64,000 bases of DNA. Source: Parietichytrium sp. I65-24A (Eukaryota; Sar; Bigyra; Thraustochytrida; Thraustochytriidae). Numbering within the stretch: position 1 is the stretch's first letter; each line of letters starts with the position of its first letter. The position numbers and the translations under genes are program-made. Shown one piece after another: positions 42,423-52,889 of this stretch. Below the pieces are notes generated by a model, which saw only the letters and a list, made by a program, of their open reading frames with translations, did not search any database and was not told where the DNA came from. The DNA is taken from NCBI GenBank assembly GCA_012862575.1, contig BLSF01000002.1, forward strand, positions 372,001 through 436,000. Direction: 5' to 3'.

Positions 42423-42797
42423 CGTGCGCGCGAGATTGGCTGGTGAATGCGAAAGGCATGATCTACGATATGTATGTATATGTATGATGCAGAGGACGCA
42501 CCAGTGTTGAGCTTGTGAGTTTCGGTTTCATTTTCTGGTGAGGATGCGAAGATGAGCCGGAGAGAAGCGAATGGAGCGGTGTGATGGAGTGGACGGAAAC
42601 TTTGCCTCGCTGGAAGACATAGCGAGGGTGCGCTTGGAAGTCGTCATGGGGCTCGAGAACCCTCTCCCCTGCAGTAATTGTACAAACTGTAATATTTTGC
42701 ATAGAAAACGCAAATGAGAGTACGGGTTGTATTTTACGAGCACAAACGTGCTCAATAGGTATGGTAAACAAAACGCAAAGTGCTGAAGAGCGTGGCT

Positions 42798-44591
42798 CTA
42801 GCTGATATAACTGTTCACGATGGCTTCGAAGTTGCCTTCGGCGTCGATCCTTACGATCGAGTTGTTGGGGCTGATCATTTCATCCTTTCCAAAGAATGAC
42901 TCGAGCTTGTTGTGCTGTTTGACTGCAGAGTTGATTTGCTGCGCGGCCTGCATTACAAGCTCGTACGCCTCTTCGATGATGGGGATGGCCGGATCTTCCG
43001 GGTTGAGCTTAGGGACCTCTTTGCGGAGCGTCTCTAGCAAGAGGCGGTAGCGAGGTACGCGCTGCACTGGCATAATGAGAATCGACTCCAGCGTATGACC
43101 GCGAAGATGGTCGCTCTTTGACGAGAGGCGGAACCAAAGATTGACGAAATTAGGGTAGCTGCTCCGCCTACGCTCGGCGCCGAGCAACTTTCTGGCAGAG
43201 CTCGACGTCTTGAGCTTGGACACCTTCTCGACTCTTGAAAGCGCTTTTTTGAGAGTTTTCACCATTGGCATGTGCGAGCTGACGTAGGGTGCATAAACGC
43301 GAAGATTCGGGGCGTGTTCGGCGAAAATTTGCGCTACAAGCCCGGCCCTTCCGATAGGCGACCTCGGAGCGGTGGGAACGAGAGAGATGAGGTCGAGTTT
43401 GGCAAGAAGGTCGTTCGAGACGTTTAGCACGTTTTGTAATCGCGAGCCAAAGATTTTGTCAACGTCATCGGACTGGAGCCCAAGGTCTCCGCGCATCTGA
43501 TTCCCGCGTTTCCCATCGCTGATGTCCCGAATTTCGTTAATGTAGAGATCAAACAGATCTTTCATTGTGTCATGGTAGCTTGCCTCCGTGGCAACAATCT
43601 CGTCGATGATGCGGTCCACCTGGGTGGGGGTGTATGCCGGAGGCTTGGCGATAGGTTTCCGATTAATTCTGGGTAGGAGGGAAAAGCGCTTGGTCTTCGG
43701 GACTTTGGTTTTGTCGTACCATTCAAGGCCCTCCTTGTCACCTGAACTGATCATAGCGTCCAAATGCTGAGCAAATTCAGGCGGAAGAATGCCGTACTTG
43801 TTCTGAATCCCCTTGGCAATGTCTTGAAACGAGTAGTTGTCAAAGAGCTCATCCACAATGTGAACATTATGTGGATCGCGCCACTCAAAAAAGTCTCGCA
43901 GAGCCTCTTTTCGCTCCACGTCTTCGGGGGAGAGCTCTCCGCGAACATCGTCACCGCGAGCTAGGACGCTAGAGCCGCCGCGTGATCTATTGGCATCGGC
44001 AGCAAAGAGGAGCGCAGAGTGCTCCACCATGGCAGCAAATACGGATTTGCAGGTGGTCTTCTCTTCGTCACAAGCATTTTGAGAGGTTAGAATAGTGGGG
44101 CCAAGGATCATCGCCGTGCACTCAGGGTCCATGGACGTCTCCCTCAAGATGTCGCAGAGCTCCCCTAGCGCATGGCGGTTATCGTCAGGTAGAGTTGCTA
44201 GGATCGGCCACCAAGCTTTGAGAAGCTCTTTTGAAGTTACAGTGTCCCCACCAGCGTCTTTGAAAGCCGTTTCCAATTTGCTCGCGATCTCAGCGGGAAC
44301 TATACGTGGCTCTCCTATGGTAAAAAGGGTGTGGACTGTGCGGGCCCACACGGCAGGGCTATGTCCCTTCAACTTTTCGCGCAACTCATCTACTGGCAGG
44401 CTGCCATTCTTTTGCTGCTCTTGCAACAGCTGGTTGAGCCTCAAATGAACCTCATCGTCGTCCACATCAAGTGCCGTTCCCAAGAAGCAGTCCCCTGCCT
44501 CGCGGTCGGTCTCTCTGATCCACGCCAGTATCGGAAACGCAAAGCTGTTGAGCTTGCCGATCTCCTCCGGCTTGAGTCTCAGAATCGACAT
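42798..44591 (-). CDS. RhoGAP-like plus DH-domain RhoGEF without a PH domain
   Basis: 597 aa from the ATG at 44591. The N-terminal half (to about 205) reads like a RhoGAP fold: W-A-R-T-V-H-T-L-F-T-I-G-E-P in the place of the usual L-R-E-L-P-E-P helix, then L-P-D-D-N-R-H-A-L and a closing A-M-I-L-G-P-T-I-L. The segment that should carry the arginine finger reads C-F-L-G-T-A-L instead, so GAP activity is unlikely. A helical linker (about 225-320) precedes a full DH domain (about 322-545) with S-Y-H-D-T-M in its first helix and I-L-I-M-P-V-Q-R-V-P-R-Y-R-L-L-L in its last conserved region. DH domains open the nucleotide pocket of Rho GTPases. No PH domain follows; the protein ends about 50 residues later. 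Confidence 0.82.
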   Translation of the reverse strand: MSILRLKPEEIGKLNSFAFPILAWIRETDREAGDCFLGTALDVDDDEVHLRLNQLLQEQQKNGSLPVDELREKLKGHSPAVWARTVHTLFTIGEPRIVPAEIASKLETAFKDAGGDTVTSKELLKAWWPILATLPDDNRHALGELCDILRETSMDPECTAMILGPTILTSQNACDEEKTTCKSVFAAMVEHSALLFAADANRSRGGSSVLARGDDVRGELSPEDVERKEALRDFFEWRDPHNVHIVDELFDNYSFQDIAKGIQNKYGILPPEFAQHLDAMISSGDKEGLEWYDKTKVPKTKRFSLLPRINRKPIAKPPAYTPTQVDRIIDEIVATEASYHDTMKDLFDLYINEIRDISDGKRGNQMRGDLGLQSDDVDKIFGSRLQNVLNVSNDLLAKLDLISLVPTAPRSPIGRAGLVAQIFAEHAPNLRVYAPYVSSHMPMVKTLKKALSRVEKVSKLKTSSSARKLLGAERRRSSYPNFVNLWFRLSSKSDHLRGHTLESILIMPVQRVPRYRLLLETLRKEVPKLNPEDPAIPIIEEAYELVMQAAQQINSAVKQHNKLESFFGKDEMISPNNSIVRIDAEGNFEAIVNSYIS

Positions 44592-44971
44592 GACCGAGCG
44601 CCCTCTTCCTTCCTTGTCCGACTGCAGCTGGAGACGGCTGTGTACCGTCCGTCGTCCCTTCTTTCTAAAATGCCCTTGTCAAGACCACTGTGCGATACAG
44701 TCTAAACCCCAGCTCGCGATCACGACGCTGGACGTTCACAGTTGCGCAGACGCCGCGGTCGCTGTCTCCGCTTTGCAGCACTCCAAGAGCTCGAGAGCAC
44801 ACACCAGCTCTTTTCCGCGATCAATTGCACTCGCTGTCCGAGCTTCTCCGCATCAGAGGGGTTGTGGCAGTGGCAGTGGCAATGTCAGCGTCCACTTTTC
44901 CTCATTCATTCGCGTTTCGAGGTCTGTCTAGGCGAAAGACTCGGACTCTGCCGCTCCTAAGCGCAGCGTCA

Positions 44972-44985
44972 GTACAGTACTGTAC
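44972..44985. promoter_or_regulatory. 14-bp perfect palindrome GTACAGTACTGTAC
   Basis: Self-complementary word about 385 bp upstream of the RhoGEF start codon. Its half AGTACTGTAC recurs at 37179 and 46508, both intergenic. A regulatory role is inferred only. Confidence 0.3.
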
Positions 44986-45260
44986 GGTATAGTTCACCTT
45001 CGGCCAACTCACAGCTCTCACAGCCAGAGGCAGCAAGTAAGGGGCAACAAAGGCAACAATGATCAAAGACAAGAGGCAAGATGCGGCAAAAGGCAAGAGG
45101 CTCCGGCGTCACCAGTCAGCAGTAAAACAAACAAAACTAAACAAAACTAAACCAACCAGTATCAAGTGTCGGCAGTGAACGTGGAATGAGCTTACTTGCT
45201 CACCAGCTCATTGGCAGTGCTGTCGTGCTTGCCGTGGGATCACTGCTTCACTCTTTCGAA

Positions 45261-45292
45261 AACAACAGCAACAACAACAACAACAACAACGA
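45261..45292. repeat. AAC microsatellite
   Basis: About ten AAC triplets with one interruption. Intergenic. Confidence 0.9.
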
Positions 45293-47700
45293 CACTCGTT
45301 TCGTCGCCAGTGGAAGAAATCCCTCAAAGCAGGGTGGTTTCGCGGTTGCTTTTCTTTCTTTCTTTCTCACTTGCTCTCTTTTTAATTTTCTGTTCTACCC
45401 ATACTGTCAAATAAGTCGTGAAATTTCAAGACAAGAAAATTTGGACTCGTTTGGTTTGTTTCCAATTCTTAAGGTGTTCCATAGCACCACGAATACTGCA
45501 ATCGTCCATCAGCACACCATACCCCCAGATTCCCCCTAGCGCATGTCAGTGTTTAACATAGGCTTGGGGATCTGGGCTCATCAAAGCAATTATTGCGTCG
45601 ACTAGGACTGCTTACGATGCACGGAGTCCTACATGTGTCGATAGACCGGACTAGTGCACATGTTGGCTGTCCATCGCCAGTAGTCTTGGGTACAGTCTCG
45701 CATGGGACTCGATGGCTATTGTTTATAATAAACCATTTTAGGCAGTACATCTTAGTGGTCAGTAGTTATTGGTTAGCAATCCGAGGCGAGTTTGGAGAGG
45801 TGTGCGCTGGACATGGATTTGTGATGAGATGATTGGGACGTCTATGAATGTTTACGCTCGCTCTATGACCCACTATGGCTCTTTATGTATAGGCGTAGGA
45901 GGCGACGGATCAGGAGGTTTATCGAGGGCATAATATCGCGGACTTAGTCGCAGAAGGAGGCGCATGCGGCCCTGGCACGCTCCGCCTGTTCTCGACAATG
46001 TGCTGGGAGATTGTGATAGTAAACTTTGCTGCCGCGAGAGTTTGTGAGTGCACAAAAACGCTTGTCTGACCATGTCTGACCAGCGGTAAGGGATTAAAAA
46101 GTTACTGCTGCGCACTACGTTGTTCGCTTTCGATGGACCTACAGGAACTGGGTATGTTGCTTTCTAATGGTGATGCAGGACGCGCCACCGCCTTTGCCAC
46201 CAATTGTGCCTGTTTGCTCCATGGCGACCGTAACCGCACAGGTCTCGAGGCATCTCGAGGCACTGAGTGGCGAAAGTTGCAGCACGCTGAAGATTGTGGC
46301 GTGGCAAGAGTGACAAGGAAGGAGGGCGGCATGTGGCTTTGGCGACATTCTCGATTTTCGTTCTCGACGAAAGCGAGGGGGGGTGGATCTTTTTGTAAAC
46401 ATAAAACTAATTGATTGTCTCTGGGTGGATGCTGTGGATGCCATGTTTGCCGCAACGTGGTAGGTGACGATTACGATGATGCAGCGGTGGCGGTAGGCAT
46501 GTGCTTGAGTACTGTACTAACTGTAAATGCGAAGAGAAAGACACCCCCTCGCGAAGATTCCAGCTGTAAGCTTGTTTCTGATTTCTGCAAAAGCAAGAGA
46601 CACAAAAACCCTTGCTGTGACAAATATGCCCATCGGCAGCAGGGAGCAGATAGAAGGATCTTCTGTGCGCTAAGTACCGTACCTGGTGCTGTATTTTCCC
46701 CCTTTCCAGTTTTCCAGAACTCCTTTTGCTTCTGGGAACATATCTTCGGGTGTTGCTTCCATTTTACGGCCCCATCTGTGTGATCAATCAGCGTCAGCGT
46801 CACTGCAAGTTCGCTCGTGGAAGGGGCTAGAGGGAATTGTGGTCGCATTGCGGCGGGTCCAAAGCCTGACAATCATTGTTGCATCCCTGGAGTCGCTGTA
46901 GAGGCGACTCTCTCGCTGTCAGCTTTATCAGAATGCACTCAAAACAGAACAGAGACGAAGAAAGCCGAGAAAAAGAAAGAAAGAACGACAAATTAGTTTT
47001 GCGTTTGGCGACTAGTGCTGCCGTGCAAATTTCTCAAGAGGTGAGATGATGCTTGTAGAAAGGAGTCAAAATTCAAATGCGCATCAACTTTCTCTGCTTA
47101 ATTTGATCCGATTCATCAGGGGAAGTTCAAGTTGATTTTGTTGTGAATTATTTTTACAATCTCATGTTTGGTTTTGTGGGCGGGAGGAGTTTGGGCGATC
47201 TCAATATGTACAGCACTGCGATTGCGAATTAATTCCTTTCTTGCCCATTCCCTCACCTTGCAAACCCAAACTTTCTATGGTGGTGCAATTTCTAGCTAGC
47301 GGTATGAATTTTTATTTTCCAGAAGGTGTTTTTATTTTTGTTTTCCTTGAGCGTATCGCCTTTTGCCATCAGAACCAACTCATCCTTTCCAGGCGCTGAG
47401 AACCCATCTAGTTGAGCAAAATTGAATAGAAAGATCGCACGCACAATGCTCGAGTTCTAGCTGGCCACGGAGAAGGTCGAAGAGAAGGCACGAATGACAA
47501 AGAGGCCCAGACCCCCCTGTTTCGAGGTAAATTATGTACAATCCAACAAAGTTGCGTGCAGGAACCCAACCTTACCACGCGCCGATAACACACTGGAACG
47601 ACGAATCGCCGTCGCAAAGCGATTAAATCAAGAAGAAGAATGCAAATATCAGCAGCCAGCGGCAAGTCTACGTTCCAAACGAAACTTGCGGACACTTGGC

Positions 47701-48087
47701 TTAGCGACGACGACGATGGCAGCGCTTCTTCTTTCCTTTCTTTCCCTTTGGCTTGGACTTGAGGTCTTCAATGGCCTTGGCAGTAAATTGCGAAGGGAGG
47801 TTTTGGCTGAGCCCTTGTAGAGGCTTCAGAGTCGGAGATTTGTCCCCAATATTCGCGACGTCCGGAGTTTCGTTCCCAGCCTCCTCCTCGTCGTCCTCGT
47901 CTTCCTCTTCCGTTTCGTCGTACATTTCCTCCAAGAAGTCGTCCTCCACGGGATAGTTGCATGCCGAGTCTAGAGCATCACACGACCCATCCACGCCACT
48001 CGGCGAGATCATGCACCACCCGTCGTCCACCTCCGCCATGTTGACCGCCGGGGACACCTCCTGCAACATCATGCCCCCCATCATCAT
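47701..48087 (-). CDS. small acidic protein with basic tail, family unknown
   Basis: 128 aa from an ATG at 48087. A Met-rich start and an ordered-looking stretch with V-D-D-G-W-C-M-I-S are followed by an almost unbroken Asp/Glu tract (about 50-69). The middle part has a short amphipathic motif L-K-P-L-Q-G-L, and the strongly basic tail ends K-K-R-C-H-R-R-R-R. This charge pattern is typical of nuclear or nucleolar proteins and histone or RNA chaperones, but no family is recognised. The biased yet organised composition and a clean start favour a real gene. Confidence 0.5.
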   Translation of the reverse strand: MMMGGMMLQEVSPAVNMAEVDDGWCMISPSGVDGSCDALDSACNYPVEDDFLEEMYDETEEEDEDDEEEAGNETPDVANIGDKSPTLKPLQGLSQNLPSQFTAKAIEDLKSKPKGKKGKKKRCHRRRR

Positions 48088-50440
48088 GGTCCAAAGCTCA
48101 GACTCGACCCTTTTGCAACGGCACTGTGTGCCTTACGTCCAAGAAAGAGCTGCCCAAAAGCCTCTCGCCTTCCCGCTGTTCAGTACTCAGGTACCCTCCC
48201 GCTCGAACACCTTGGCCGGTGCTTGCGCTTGCGCTTCGACTTGAGACCGTCTGTAGTCTGCTCGCTTTCAAATCTCTGTCCGTCTCCTTTTCGATTTCTC
48301 AACTGATGATCCAATTCTGCAACTGCTGCACCCTCAGAGTCACTGTCAGAGTCAGGTTCGACCGATATGCTGGCTCTGCAGCGTGCCTCCTACCCGCTTA
48401 ACACTCGGCCCTGCGCGCCTCACAAAACCGCCCGGCACTTAGCCATCCAGCTAGCGGACGCAGCGGAAACTTGAAAATCCTGCACTAGTTGCTCGCGCTA
48501 CGTGTATTCACTCTACGACAAACCTCCCTCCCTCCCTCTCTCTCTCTCTCTCCTCTCGTGCACTGTCAGCGCTCCTGGCTAGGCTTAGGTTCAACTTGGG
48601 CTGCGCAATGCTGGCTCCATAGTAGTCCACGTCCCGCCGTGAGTGCGACGCGGTAGAAGTCTCCTTTTTTCTTCGATTTCAGTTGAAACGTGAACTTATT
48701 TCCTTGTGTGCTTCCATGATCTTCCATGAGTCATGAGTCACGGCCTCATGGTTTGGCTAAACTCTGAATTCTGAAATTCTTAAAACTTGCGAATAAATTC
48801 CGAATTCTACCACCGTGCTCTCTCTCAGTACTCGCGGGCCTGCAGCTAAAGCAAAGAGATCTGCTCGCGAATTGTCTCCATCAGCCAGCACCTCACTTAC
48901 CCCAGTCCCTCGCAGGGTTGCGACAAAACGCTACCCGCTCCCTCCTGGTCTGCCTGGTCTGCCGTTCCCTTGCCATGCAAACAGCGGACGAATGCTACAT
49001 CCCCTCTGGAGACATTGCATCTTTTCTCGTTCGCCGTCGATGATTCCTCCGCCTCGCAGTCTTGCACGGTTTGCGCTGGGGTGAACGTTTACACATCTAC
49101 ACGTTTACACGCTTCAGCAAGGAAAAAAGGAGAAAAGGAAGCCTGAGAGGAAGGGCGAAGAGGGCGAAGGGAAAAAACCAGCAGCAGCAACAGCAAGTTA
49201 CTGATTATGTCAGCAGATCAAAGAAGAAACGAAACCAGTGCGAGTCAATTTCTCGCTTAGGTCACTATAACTCGTATCTTGGCAGATTCTGAAGGTTCGT
49301 TCGTCCAACTCGGGGCGGCAGAGTGTAGCCCTTTCCATAGCACGTGGGTAGCTGGAGGAGAAATTTCCTCGCGCGTAATCCATGGCCGCCCTCGTATTCT
49401 AACGTTCCTAATCGCCGTAAGCAAACGGAATGACTCGGAATGAATCTGTGGAATCTGGCCGAACTTTCTTTCCTGCGCGAATTCGTGCCACTCTCTTCCG
49501 ACGACTCCCGCGAGTGACCTGTTCGGCAGAATCTCTTCCAGTTTACAGTTACTTGCCATTGCCACATCATCTTTTTCGCATTCTCTGAATTCTCTGACGA
49601 GCTACGACGATGCACGACTTTACATAAGTTACAACTTCCGCGGTCAAGGCATGGACACTGGATCCGTCAGGTAATAGTTCTAGTTGGGCGTTTTTTTTCT
49701 GACTGTGAATCAGATTTCAGATTTCAGAATTCAGAATTCAGAACAGAACAGAACATTGAACACGAGAAGGGGGTGCGCATTTTTTGTAGCTCTAGTAATT
49801 GTACTCACTGTCAGTACATCAGCCATTTTCTATTATTTTCTTCTTTCCTTTTCCCTTTTCTCTACTCTAGAGAGGTAGAGCATGGTAGAGCCTCGCCAAG
49901 TGTGCTGAAGAAAGAAAAGTGGTGGGTTGGTTACTCCTCCTCTACGTTTGGGTGTGTGCTCAGTACTATCTATGTAATAATAGTCCGTCCGTTTTTGGAT
50001 GTTTTTTGGACTGCTTGGGCTTCACCTTATCGGCTAAGCCTCACCTAATCACATCTCTAGCTGAGCGTGTTCGAATAAACGACTCGGAATCCTGCAAGGG
50101 TACTCTAAAGCACACGCGCGAGGTCTGGTACTATTTCACCGCTGTGGTGGGTTCTCTGACGAAGAACCGGAAATCATGCCAGGTCAGCACAGTCAGGAAC
50201 CGACTTTCTCGAAAATTCGAAAATTCAAATGTGCAACGTGTGCAGCTAGTGCAGCTGCTGCGAAGAGGGAGGAAGAAGAGCGAAGAGCAAACACTGCAAA
50301 CAAAAGTAAAGAGCAGCGCAAGCACGAGTAGAGTGTCGGAGAGAAGAAGAGAAGAAGAGAAGAAGAGAAAGCAAGCAAGTAAGGTAAAGAGAGGCAATTG
50401 GGAAGTGGGAAGTGGGAAGTGGGAAGTGGGAAGTGGGAAG
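48088..50440. other. 2.35-kb divergent spacer
   Basis: Lies between the small acidic-protein gene (-) and GINS1 (+). It has a CT run near 48530-48556, CAGAATTC-type words at 48763-48780 and 49711-49745, an AGAAG run at 50341-50370, and heptamers abutting the GINS1 ATG. Open frames reading through the heptamers are not called as coding. Confidence 0.6.
50400..50440 (+). repeat. GGGAAGT heptamer repeat abutting the GINS1 start codon
   Basis: Six units; the last runs straight into the ATG (GGGAAGATG). Twenty-one bases encode seven residues, so the run stays open in all frames and makes the reading frame upstream of the ATG look longer than it is. Confidence 0.9.
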
Positions 50441-51214
50441 ATGGCCGTGACAATGCCTTTCGGGCAGCGCGCCCGCGAGATGCTGCTGGAGCTCAAGAGA
50501 TCGGAGTGGCTTCCTCCGTACAATGTAAGTTGGCGAGAATTTGCACAAGGGATCGATGGGGTTGGCCAAGAGATCTCAAGTATTGCTCAAGTGTGGGGCT
50601 GACGAAGGGTTTTGCGTGCGGCGTGTCTCGCAGGATGAGGCGTTGAGGCAAGTGGTGGAGGAGGTGAACACACTGTATAGTAAGGTGAGAGAGGTGTCAG
50701 CGGGGGGGAACGCAGAAGATCCTGCTATAAGCACTGGGATGGTGACTTATCACGTTAGCGCGCTGTGGAACAAACGGTGTACTTTGGCGTACCTGAAACA
50801 TAGAATGGTCAAGCTCGATGAGCTTCGGTGGCAGTCTGGCGGTGCCATTCCTGATGATTTGGGCGAGAAACTGAGCCTGACAGAGCACCAGTACTTTGAG
50901 GGATATGATAACTTGCTGTCTGAGTATATGCACTCCGTGGACCTTGACCTGACTGCTGTTAGTTTGAAATGCGTGCCTCTTCTTCTTAAATTCTTGGTTG
51001 TTTGAAAATGTACCACTCACTGAATTGTTTTCAAACCTCACAGGATCTGCAACCTCCCAAGCACTTGTATATAGAAGTTCGCGTGCTCGAAGACTGCGGA
51101 GAGATTTTGACAAATAGCGGGTCGGTGAACTTGGAGAAAAACACCACACACTTTTTAAGGCGATCGGACGTGGAGCATCTCATTCGTCAAGGCATGCTGG
51201 AACAAATTGCATGA
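50441..51214 (+). CDS. GINS1: GINS complex subunit 1 (PSF1), three exons
   Basis: Exons 50441-50524, 50634-50957 and 51044-51214 join at phase 0 to give 192 aa; the human protein is 196. The spliced product follows PSF1 end to end. It has an N-terminal helix (R-A-R-E-M-L-L-E-L-K), then D-E-A-L-R-Q-V-V-E-E-V. The core N-K-R-C-T-L-A-Y-L-K-H-R follows, where the human sequence reads N-R-R-C-T-V-A-Y-L. Next are L-R-W-Q-S-G, D-L-Q-P-P-K-H-L-Y-I-E-V-R and the C-terminal L-I-R-Q-G-M-L-E-Q-I. GINS joins Cdc45 and MCM2-7 to form the CMG replicative helicase. The ATG was chosen because it matches the family start, although the frame is open upstream through the heptamer repeat. It is convergent with alanine aminotransferase. 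Confidence 0.95.
50525..50633 (+). other. GINS1 intron 1
   Basis: Donor GTAAGT, branch-like CTGAC at 50599-50603, acceptor CAG; 109 nt, phase 0. Confidence 0.9.
50958..51043 (+). other. GINS1 intron 2
   Basis: Donor GTTAGT (less usual at the third base), acceptor CACAG; 86 nt, phase 0. The junction gives L-T-A then D-L-Q-P-P-K, as expected for PSF1. Confidence 0.85.
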
Positions 51215-51401
51215 TCAATCTCCTCGTCGCAAGCACCTGGCTTAATTAATATTCACTTTTGAAGACTCGGAAGTGCTTGAAGCGTAAGATTCTCCTCGCC
51301 TAGGTCGGACCTGTCAAGGAAGCACATTCTTCAAATAAAGGTAGGAAATGTAACGGAAAATCAGAAAAGAAACGAGACTGGATCATAAAATCAAAACAAA
51401 A

Positions 51402-52889
51402 TCACTTCAAGTTCAAATGGTGGGTCTTGAATGCCTCCATGGCCTTTTCCAGCTCCTCTGGAGTCGGAAGAAAGGTGAGACGGAGATGATTGGTTCCAGG
51501 AACCTGCTCAAAGCCGCTGCCAGGCACTGTGCAAATACCTGTATTCTCCAAAAGAGAGAGCGCGTAGAGAGCATCAGGCTTCTTGCCCATCTTCTGAGCC
51601 TTGTCCATGAACGACTGTGGGAGGTCAAGGCGGGGGAACGCGTACATGGCACCCTCTAAAGGCTGGCACGAGACACCCGGAATACTGTTCAAGGCCGAAT
51701 GCACCATTTCTGCCTTGTCGCGCAAGCCATTAAGAATACCATCGCGTTCTTGCTCGAATTGCTCTTTGCACGCGCCAGCAGTTGGCGGCTTGACCATGAG
51801 ATCGGTCATGACTTGGCCGTCCAAGTTTGAGCAGAGCCCACTGGAAGCTAGCTTCACGAGCTGCTCCTTGACTGCAGGGTCAATGTTGCAGATCTCCATG
51901 TAGCCACCACGGCGCCCGCACTCTCCGATGAAGCCTTTGCTAGTGGAGTGGAAGCTTGCAAGCTCCACTGGCAGGTTCAGGTCTTTGACGACCTTTTTAG
52001 CGGAGACGAAAGGCTTCTCGCTCTTGTTGTAGGCGTTCTCCTGGTACACCTCATCTGCGAGCAGCACCAAGCCATGCTTGTCGCAAAAGCGGACGACAGT
52101 GGCAATGTCATCGTAGCTGAGCGTGTTTCCTGTTGGGTTGCCAGGGTTGATGAGCACAAACGCCTTTGGGTTCTCTCCGCGAGAAATGGAGTCCTCGAAA
52201 GCCCTCTCGAGCTCGTGCTCGTGCAGAGACCACCTTTTGTCCTCATCCAGGTAGTAGCCTGCAGCGTTCCCGCCCAAGAGACTGATGAGAGCGGTGTAAA
52301 TTGGGTACTGCGGGATGGGAATGAAAACGGAGTCCTTTGGTGTAGCGATGACGGCAGTCAACAAAAGCTGGATAGCAGAGGAAGCCCCGTTACTCAAGAA
52401 CAGGTCCTCCGGGTTGGCGGCGTGCCCATCACGCTCCTCGATGAAGTTTGCCACATTCTCTCGTATCCGCAAAACGCCTTGGCTGTCACTATAAGCGCCG
52501 GTACCGTTCTTCACGTACTCTACCATCTCAGCAGCACGATCGATCTCGTATTCATCATAAAGTGACCGCAGCGCACTTCGATTTCCCGACTGGAGCAAAC
52601 GTGGGTTGTCCACCAAGCTGAGCACGTTGCGGTAGAAAGAGATGGGCTTTTGCCCAACGGATTGCGGATTTCCGATGTTGCAGTACAAGATCTTTTCAAA
52701 AGGCGCCTTGAGCTTGCCAGCAGCCATTTCCTTTTCCATTCTGGCAGCAGCAATCGGGACTTCACCGCGCACTGCATACTGCATCTGCTTGAGGTTCTCG
52801 TTCACGCTCTCGATTGTCAACCGCTGCTTCTTGGCCGACCCACCAAGCCTGCGGACCTGGCCGCCAAGTTTGCCTTTGAGAAGAGTCAT
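51402..52889 (-). CDS. GPT: alanine aminotransferase (PLP, class I)
   Basis: 495 aa from the ATG at 52889, the usual length (human ALT1 is 496). Family landmarks: Y-C-N-I-G-N-P-Q-S-V-G-Q-K-P-I near 70, N-P-G-N-P-T-G for cofactor and substrate contacts, and the PLP lysine K318 in S-F-H-S-T-S-K-G-F-I-G-E-C-G-R-R-G-G. It converts alanine and 2-oxoglutarate to pyruvate and glutamate, linking glycolysis to nitrogen metabolism. The N-terminus is basic but short, so cytosol or mitochondrion cannot be decided. No intron. Codon choice looks like that of a well-expressed gene. Convergent with GINS1, 187 bp apart. Confidence 0.95.
   Translation of the reverse strand: MTLLKGKLGGQVRRLGGSAKKQRLTIESVNENLKQMQYAVRGEVPIAAARMEKEMAAGKLKAPFEKILYCNIGNPQSVGQKPISFYRNVLSLVDNPRLLQSGNRSALRSLYDEYEIDRAAEMVEYVKNGTGAYSDSQGVLRIRENVANFIEERDGHAANPEDLFLSNGASSAIQLLLTAVIATPKDSVFIPIPQYPIYTALISLLGGNAAGYYLDEDKRWSLHEHELERAFEDSISRGENPKAFVLINPGNPTGNTLSYDDIATVVRFCDKHGLVLLADEVYQENAYNKSEKPFVSAKKVVKDLNLPVELASFHSTSKGFIGECGRRGGYMEICNIDPAVKEQLVKLASSGLCSNLDGQVMTDLMVKPPTAGACKEQFEQERDGILNGLRDKAEMVHSALNSIPGVSCQPLEGAMYAFPRLDLPQSFMDKAQKMGKKPDALYALSLLENTGICTVPGSGFEQVPGTNHLRLTFLPTPEELEKAMEAFKTHHLNLK

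Larger units (their letters stand above)
41739..42797. other. spacer with CAGA microsatellite and heptad-like repeat
   Basis: Contains the sulfotransferase promoter and the 3' flank of the RhoGEF gene. A CAGA run at 41812-41845 and three CGAATGTT units at 42399-42422 are the only structure. No gene seen. Confidence 0.6.
44592..47700. other. 3.1-kb gene-poor spacer
   Basis: Holds the RhoGEF promoter, a 14-bp perfect palindrome (44972-44985), an AAC microsatellite (45261-45292) and a second AGTACTGTAC word at 46508. Frames of up to 133 codons on both strands look like chance. No gene seen. Confidence 0.55.

Noticed and set aside
50341-50440. In-frame N-terminal extension of GINS1 encoding a seven-residue repeat
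   Set aside because: It is produced by the GGGAAGT repeat; the ATG at 50441 matches the family start.
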